64,000 nt of DNA from Rhynochetos jubatus. Its lineage: Eukaryota; Chordata; Aves; Eurypygiformes; Rhynochetidae. Below, piece after piece: positions 57,806-64,000 of this stretch; positions within the stretch are counted from its first letter, which is position 1; each line of letters opens with the position of its first letter. The notes under the pieces were generated by a model, which did not search any database, was not told the DNA's origin, and saw nothing but the letters and a program-made list of their open reading frames with translations. The DNA lies in the NCBI GenBank assembly GCA_027574665.1, contig CM050676.1, forward strand, positions 4,268,157 through 4,332,156, in the 5' to 3' direction. The position numbers were made by a program, and so were the translations under genes.

Positions 57806-60515
57806 ATGGCGTGGCCACCGCGGCAGCTCCCACCCCGCCGCTCCCGCGCACCCCCTGCGCCCCAGCTCCAGCCCACTTTTCTGCTCCCGGACACTTTCTA
57901 CCCCCCAGGTAGGCACCGACGCCGACCCCTGCAGCCCGGGGATGCTCTCAGGGGCCAGAGCAGAGCTGAGCCCTGGCCGTCACTCCTGTCTCTCTTCCAG
58001 GCTCAGCCAACCTGTGCCCAGTGCCCGGGCAGTGGCAGCCCTTCCCCACAGCCTGGGCACCCGCGGCGCGGATGGCACCCCAGGTCCCCCGGGCATCACC
58101 AGCAGGTATGGCAGCCCTGTCCGCTCTGGCACCCGGACCCCTGCACACACTGAGCATCCCACACCCCCGGGAACCCAGCATCCCCTGCACCCCCGGCCCC
58201 TGGCACATATGGCGCTGGGGTGCAGCAAGCCCGGGCGAGTGTCCGTGCCCTCGCCGGGGTGATGCCTGCCCACTACATCCAATTCCCAGGGGATTTCCCA
58301 AACACTTGGGGCCACATCTCCCGTTCCACCTCAGGGAAGCCAGCCCCCTCCCCAGTTAACAACCCCAGCCCACCCCGCGGGGAGCGCCCCGGCCACCATC
58401 TGCCCACGTGCCAGGCGCAGAGCTGTTTGGCGTCAGCCACCGGGGCCGGCTCAGCGGGTGCACCTGGAGGTTGCCCCTGGCCCAGCACGGCTCCCTCTCA
58501 CCCTCCCAGGTCTGCAGAGGGCTCCATGCGGCTGCCTCTTCGACCCCCACCTCCTCCACGTGCCAGGGACGGGCACCGTCCACCTGCCATCGGCCTCCGC
58601 CACGCTGGGCCACGCTCCCGCTCCTCTGCCGGCTGCTGCCCTGTGGGTCCCTGGGGGCTACGAGACACCCCTGGCCTGGGCAGTCCCGGTGACCCCCCAC
58701 GGCCAACCGCAACCCCTGGCCCCCCCAAACCATCAGGCCAAAGCGGTGGCCCCGACTCTGCTGCGGCCAACGTCCAGCCCCGGCTCCCAGCACATCAAGG
58801 GGCCGGCGGCACAAGTCAACATCTCCGGCCGGGCCACCGCCACAGGGGCAGCCCCGGGCAGCACCATCCGCCCGGGCAGAGACATCCCCCCCAGCCCCGT
58901 TGCTGCCCGGGACAACCACGGCCTTGGGGACCTCGAAGTCACCGAAGAGCAGCTCCTCGAAGAGGCCCTAAGGCTCTTTGGTTGCTCCCGGGATGTGCTG
59001 GGGGTCAGCGAGGGGGGGCCCAGCAGTGTCCCTGTGGCCGGGGACACTGGGGACAGCGGCAGAGGTGGGACAGCGGTGACAACAGCGCCCCCGGCGTTGC
59101 TGTCATCAAGCAACGGCTCCCAGCACACGGAGGGGCAGTTGAACATCGCCAGCGTGGCCACCGCTGTGGGGGCACCCCCAGGCAGCACCATCCCCCCGGA
59201 GAGAGACACCCCCTCCAGCCCCATCGCTGCCCGGGACAACCAAGGCCTTGGGGACCTTGATGTCACCAACGAGGAGCTCCTCGAAGAGGCCCTAAGGCTC
59301 TTTGGTTGCTCCCGGGATGTGCTGGGAGCCAGCCGGGATGGTCCTGGCCCTGTTCCTACGGCTGGGGACACTGGGGACAGCTCCAGAGAGGGGAAAGCGG
59401 TGGCCCCAGGCCCCCAGGAGTTGCCGTCTTCCAGCCATGGCTCCCAGATCATCGAGGGACAGTGCAACGTCTCTGGCTCGGCCACTGCCATAGGGGCACC
59501 CCAGCGGAGCAACACCCCCCTGAGCAGAGACATCTCCCCCAGCCCCATCGCTGCCCGGGACAACCAAGGCCTTGAGGACCTCAGTGTGGCCGACGAGGAG
59601 CTCCTCGAAGAGGCCCTAAGGCTGACGGGTTGCTCCCGGGATGTGCTGGGGGTCAGGGAGGGGGGTCCCAGGAGTGTCCCTGTGCCTGGGCACCCTGCTG
59701 ACACTGGCGGGGAGGGGAGAGTGGTGACCCCAGCGCCCCCGATGTTGCCCTCCTCCACCCACGGCTCCCAGCACATCGAGGGGCAGTTGAACATCGCTGG
59801 CACGGCCACCACCACGGGAGCACCCCTGGGCAGCAACATCCCCCCGGGCAGCAACATCTCCTGCAGCCCCTGTGCTACCCCGGAAAACCTGGGACTGTGG
59901 GACCTGGCAGATGACCTGGAAGTTTCCAGGGAGGAGCTGCATGAGGACACCCTAAAGCTCATCGCTTCCGCCCTGGAAATCGAGGGGGTCAGCCAGGATG
60001 GAGCCAGCAACATCACCCCGGGCCATGGCATCCCCTCCCATTCCGCTGATGCCCCCCACAGCCAAGAGCCTTGTGACCCGGCCGGAAACCTCGACCTGCC
60101 CGGGGAGGTGCCTCTGGAAGAGGCACTAAGGCTCTTTGGCTGCTCCCTGGACACCGTGGGGGGCAGCCAGGACGGTCCCGGCAGCGACCCCATCTCTGGG
60201 GATCCGGGTGACACCGGCACAGGGGTCCCCGACAGCGACTTCGACTCGCTCTCGCTGACGGATGGCCTGCTCACCCTCGCCGCCCGCGTCCTCGAGACCC
60301 CCGACGCCATCCTCAGCAACGAGGAATCCATCTTCTCCATGGAGCTGCTGGAGCCGTGGGAAGATGAGGCGATGGACCCGGCACCGTCCCCTCTGGCCGT
60401 GGCAGAGGAGCGGGGGAAGAAGCGGGGGCAGGAGCCGCGGGGGAGCACCTTGGACGAGCCCCCCAGCAAGCGCAGGGCTCTGGCCGGCAGCACGGGGCTG
60501 GCAGGGGGGCAGTAG
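57806..60515 (+). CDS. PRR22: PRR22-like protein, copy E
   Basis: Exons are 57806-57908, 58001-58105 and 58510-60515, giving 737 residues. It has no 18-bp insertion, so exon 2 is of the B/I type. The intron after exon 2 has a one-base deletion near 58173 that closes the alternative frame open in the other copies, which supports that stretch being intron. Private changes include LTDGLLTLAA (Glu to Gly) and VSGSATAIG. The reading frame is intact. Confidence 0.85.
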
Positions 60516-60613
60516 GCCCACGGCGGGGCTGGGATGGACCTGGGGGCAGCGGGGGTGGGGAGGAGAGGGGTGTTAGTGTGCAGTTAAAGTGTCTCTTTCC
60601 TTCCTTGTTTCCC

Positions 60614-60619
60614 ATTAAA
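60614..60619 (+). terminator. PRR22 copy E polyadenylation signal ATTAAA
   Basis: Same position after the stop as in the other copies. Confidence 0.6.
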
Positions 60620-61895
60620 AGACTTTCCTCCAGAACCTCTCCGTGCCTCTGGGGTGTGGGGGGAGGGGGCACCGGGAAACGGCACCCAAGAGCTGCCAAA
60701 GCCCCGCTGAGCCCCAGGTCGAGCCGGGGAGCCCCGAAGGGCACCGAGCCGTCCCCGGGGACGAGTCACCGCCAGCAGGGTGGGAATGGCGGGGATCGGG
60801 GGGGATTCCCCTGTCCCTTCCCCATGGGAGCAGCCCTTTGGCGGGGAGCCAGCACAGGGGGGTCCCTGCAGGACTCACGGACACGGCCCCACGCTGAAAG
60901 AAAGGTCTCTGGTGCCTCAAGAGTCAGAGACTCAGAGAGTTTTTGGCTGCAGAGGTTCTGCTACAAGATTCTTGCTTGCGGCCCATGCACCCCAGGCGCA
61001 GACTCCGAGGATCACCCACGAGGCACGCGCTGTCCCCGTCACACAGGGACTAGGGCCCAGGGAAGAGGCGGGAAGGAGTGTCCCACGTGCGTGGGGAGGA
61101 CACGGCAAGTAGAGTGCAGGGAGCAGGGCTCAGGGTGTGCCGTCTCACACCAGACATCCAACCTTCGACACCTCAGCTTGGTTTGGAGTCTGAACTTGGA
61201 CTCCCAGAGCCAAGGCAAGGACAGACTTTGTACTCCAGCCACTTGCACGAGCACCAGCCCTCGCTCGCTGCGGTAGCAGGACAGCCTCGGTACTGCAACC
61301 GTCGGCAACGTGTGGCAGCACCTCACATCTGGAGGTAGTTTGGGGTCGGCCACAGGCCATGCCAGAGGACAACCCCCGTCCCCAGAGACCAGGTGGCCTT
61401 GTCTCACGGCTCCTCCATCCACCCTTTCTCTGCAAAAAACCCACCCCCGGGGCCCTGCATCCCTGCACAAAGCTCCATCCCCTCCAGCTGCCAGCTGCCG
61501 AGAGGCAGAAGAGCCACCCACCCTCCCCAGGCTCAGGGAACCCCTCCCACGTCAGCAGACAAAGACCCCCAGGTGGTTTGTCCCGCTCCCTCCAGCCAGG
61601 CCCAGCCCTGCTCCAGCCAGAGCCCTGCGGGGACAGCAGCTGGGGTTACCCCCTCTTCACCCCGGGTCCCTCCCAGGACGTCAGCCGGGAGGTGCCCCAA
61701 AACACAGAGGCCCTCCAGAGCCACAGCAAGGGATGTCGCCTCTCCCGGCTGCCAGGACCGCACACCAGCCGCCTCTCCCCGCTCGGGGAGCCCCAACACG
61801 GGGGCAGTCCCCACCCTGCCCCGCGCTCGGCCGCTGCCCGGGGCCTCGGGCCACCCCAGCCAGCGCCAAGGGCTCAGGGCCTCCCTCTGTGCTGA
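60620..61895. other. PRR22-DUS3L intergenic spacer, unit 4
   Basis: Collinear with the other spacers; nothing further recognised. Confidence 0.5.
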
Positions 61896-61957
61896 GGACA
61901 CGGACACGGACACGGACACGGACACGGACACGGACACGGACACGGACACGGACACGG
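61896..61957. repeat. (GGACAC)n VNTR, 10 copies
   Basis: Perfect hexamer array followed by GCGCAGCGG as in unit 0; units 1-3 have GAGCAGCGG here. Confidence 0.95.
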
Positions 61958-62070
61958 CGCAGCGGCCGGCCCCCAGTTCCGGCCCGCAGAGCGGAAGCTC
62001 CCGCCGTCCAGCCTCGCTCCCCCGTCCCGTGGTGCCGGGCCGCCGGTGCGTCATCAGCGCGCGCGGCAGC

Positions 62071-63413
62071 ATGGCGGCAGCGCCCGTGGCGGCGGGGGTG
62101 GCGCCGGTCCGAGCGCGGTGAGTGCGGCCCCAGGGCTGCTCCGCTCCCGGCCCTGCCCCTCCGTAGCCCCCGGTACGTGCCCGGCCCCGCCAGAGCCCCA
62201 CCGGTCCGCGCCTGGCGCCTCTATCCCCTCCGCACGTGCCCGGCCTCCGCACGTGCCCGGCCTCCGCCCCGCCCCCCCCCTCCCCGCAGCAGACCCCTCT
62301 CCCCCATCCCCCCGGGAACCCCGCTCCCCGCCGGGTGCGGGCGGCACACGGGCGCTCTGGCTCCGCAGGTCCCTGGCCTCCAAGGAGCAGTTCCATGCCT
62401 CCCTGCGGGCCAGGGCCGAGCCCGGTGGCCAGGCGGGTGGCGAGGAGGAGGAGGAGGAGGAGGAGGAGGAGGAGGAGGAGGAGGTGGGCAGCTGCCCGAG
62501 CGAGCCCCCCGCCAAACGGGTGAGGTCGGAGGAGTCTGGGCAGGATGGGGAAAGCCAAGAGGATGCTGGAGCGGAGAAGCTGGAGAAGGAGCCGTGGGAG
62601 CGCAAGCGGGCCCGGGGGCAGAACAAGAGGCGGCCATGCATGAAACCTGGCCCCTATGAGCAGCGCAGGCTGTGCCCGTGGGTAACGCAGGTAGGGTGTA
62701 GGGCCCCTGCTCCGTGCTGGGGCGGGGAGTTTGGGACCCTGGTGGGCTCTTCCTGCTCAAGGGCTGCCTTCAGTGCTGGGCAGGCAGGCGGAGGGCAGAG
62801 GTTTTAACCTCCTCTTTATTGTTCGCAGGGACGTGCAGAAAAGCGCGGCTTTGGCCCACGGTGCCGCTTCCTTCATGACGTCGCCGAGTACATGGCTGCG
62901 AAGCCGGCGGACCTGGGGCGTAGCTGCGTGCTCTTGGAAACCTTTGGCAAGTGCATTTACGGCGTCACCTGCCGCTTTGGCCAGGCTCACCTCGGGGCTG
63001 GCCACCAGAACCTCGTCAGCATGGCCTTGGCCAGGCAGTGGGAGGGGAAGGAGGTGGTGAGGAACAGTCTCTCCAAGGACCTCCAGCACCAGCTGCGCAA
63101 GAGGAAGTTCAGCTTCAGGAAGGCTGACGAGTACCTCCGTGGTCTGGCCAAGGCCCACGGTCATGGTGGGAAGGGAGGCCAAGCCACAGGGTGCCCTAGA
63201 GGGGAGCAAGAGGTGTCCAACTGTGCCACACGCCGGGAGGGCCTGGGAGACGGCCCCGAATGTCCTGTGCTAGCGGGGCAGGGAGAAGATCCCAGAGCAG
63301 GTGCCTTGCAGAGTCCCGGCCCCACGGGTGGCGAGGAGGCTCCCTCCCTCCCAACAGTGGGCCCGGTGACAGATGAAGATACTGTGAAGCTGCGGTGGTG
63401 TGAGAAGAAGAAG
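62071..63413 (+). pseudogene. DUS3L: DUS3L copy E, exons 1-3 only, cut off by an ERV
   Basis: Exons are 62071-62117, 62369-62690 and 63413-ended exon 3 from 62829. All three are in frame, unlike copy A. The acidic linker has 14 Glu (62442-62483). Finger 1 has the same Cys to Arg change as copy A (codon 62844-62846, CGC). Exon 2 begins RSLASKEQ where others have RFLASKEQ. Exons 4-13 are missing because intron 3 runs into the ERV at 63610. A transcript could still encode the N-terminal half plus a read-through tail, but not the synthase domain. Confidence 0.9.
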
Positions 63414-63609
63414 GTGAGCAGTGAGGGTTTGGCCGAGGGCTGCCGTCTGTCGTGATCTTGTCAAGTGGGTGAGATTGTGCTTGGGGAGAGGGAAGAGACC
63501 CCCGCGGGGCGAGAGGCAGGCAGGGGACAGAGCAGCCTGGGGACGCACGTGTTACTGTCAGGAGGGGAAGGGTGCAGGGAGGTGAGCTCTTGAGGCCACG
63601 GTGTTGTCC

Positions 63610-63693
63610 TGAGGTGGTGGCCCAACCCTGAGTTGTGATTTAATAAATGGCATACCTAGAGCAACCCGCTTGTTTGGGGAAAAATCTTTAACA
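63610..63693 (+). repeat. Truncated 5' LTR (R-U5) of a second ERV copy
   Basis: Same 84 bases as 4377-4460 with one difference (GTTTGG here, GTGTGG there), with the same left junction. Confidence 0.9.
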
Positions 63694-64000
63694 GAAGTTG
63701 GCAGCCCAGATGGGACTGTAGGACAGAAGAGAGAGGAAATTCAGAGATCCTTCTGGATAACCCGTTACCAACGCTCAAAAATTGCGGGCAGTAAACAGGA
63801 GCAGGTGGGTCCCGAGTACTTGGGCACGGGTAAATTCAGAACAGTTACTGAGAAGCTCCTGTGTTTAAAATTGCTGAAAAAGCTATAGCTGGTTGAGAGA
63901 ATGGGAACGACACCCAGCACTGAACGGGGGACGCCCCTTGCTGAGGTTTTAGAGAACTGGAAAAAGGTGACCCTGGCACAGAATTGACAGAAGAGCAGAC
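63610..64000 (+). mobile_element. Class I ERV, second copy, 5' end only
   Basis: Collinear with 4377-4767 and almost identical, including the candidate primer-binding region, the gag ATG (63901) and its early TGA (63985-63987). Only the last few bases of the window differ noticeably. The element continues beyond the window. Confidence 0.88.

Larger units (their letters stand above)
57530..63609 (+). repeat. Tandem PRR22-DUS3L unit 4 (cut by ERV)
   Basis: Collinear with units 1-3 up to DUS3L intron 3, then switches to ERV at the same base as unit 0. Within DUS3L it resembles unit 0 rather than units 1-3. Confidence 0.9.

Noticed and set aside
1-64000. Whole array as an assembly artefact
   Set aside because: Not excluded without reads, but the copies differ by specific indels, VNTR lengths, a nonsense codon and separate splice and promoter changes, which argues against simple duplication of one allele by the assembler.
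1-64000. tRNA, rRNA, snoRNA or microRNA genes
   Set aside because: No cloverleaf, rRNA segment or clear hairpin precursor was noticed on either strand by eye. A covariance-model scan was not possible.

Overview
The window is bird-like nuclear DNA. It is GC-rich, with CpG-rich first exons, GT-AG introns, CR1 LINEs (including a typical 3' end with the ATTCTATGAT tail) and a decayed class I (gammaretrovirus-like) endogenous retrovirus. The recognisable host genes are DUS3L (tRNA-dihydrouridine synthase 3-like) and PRR22 (proline-rich 22). These two are neighbours on human 19p13.3, which corresponds to avian chromosome 28 from general knowledge. I cannot name the species.

The main feature is a head-to-tail array of a 12.5-12.6 kb unit, PRR22 then DUS3L, both on +. 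Unit boundaries are the same recombination junction at 19787, 32389, 44932 and 57530. Units 1-3 (19787-57529) are complete. Unit 4 (57530-63609) and a partial unit 0 (1-4376) stop inside DUS3L intron 3 at an identical junction with an ERV whose 5' LTR lacks U3. An extra PRR22 copy lies inverted at 10715-13734. It forms a roughly 3.6-3.9 kb inverted repeat with the 5' part of unit 1, around a 5.2 kb single-copy spacer. The spacer holds CR1 sequence and the decayed remains of a DUF4795 (QRICH2/C16orf96-like) gene. Because the unit 0/ERV and unit 4/ERV junctions match, the window probably covers about one period (59.2 kb) of a larger repeat.

Layout: 1-1314 PRR22 copy A (3' part); 2856-4180 DUS3L A (exons 1-3 only, frameshifted); 4377-10409 ERV; 10715-13734 PRR22 I (-); 14278-15770 CR1 pieces; 16340-18830 DUF4795 gene remnant; 20063-22773 PRR22 B; 24340-31094 DUS3L B (nonsense codon in exon 12); 32665-35393 PRR22 C; 36918-43637 DUS3L C (intact); 45208-47936 PRR22 D; 49485-56235 DUS3L D (intact reading frame, altered splice donor); 57806-60515 PRR22 E; 62071-63413 DUS3L E (exons 1-3); 63610-64000 start of another ERV copy.

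DUS3L is an FMN enzyme that reduces uridine to dihydrouridine in tRNA. Only C, and probably D, can encode the whole enzyme. A and E keep only the zinc-finger half, and both have lost the same zinc-binding Cys. PRR22 has no established biochemical function. All its copies keep open reading frames, and they carry an expanded array of 108-residue repeats around an acidic, amphipathic EELLEEALRLFGCS motif.
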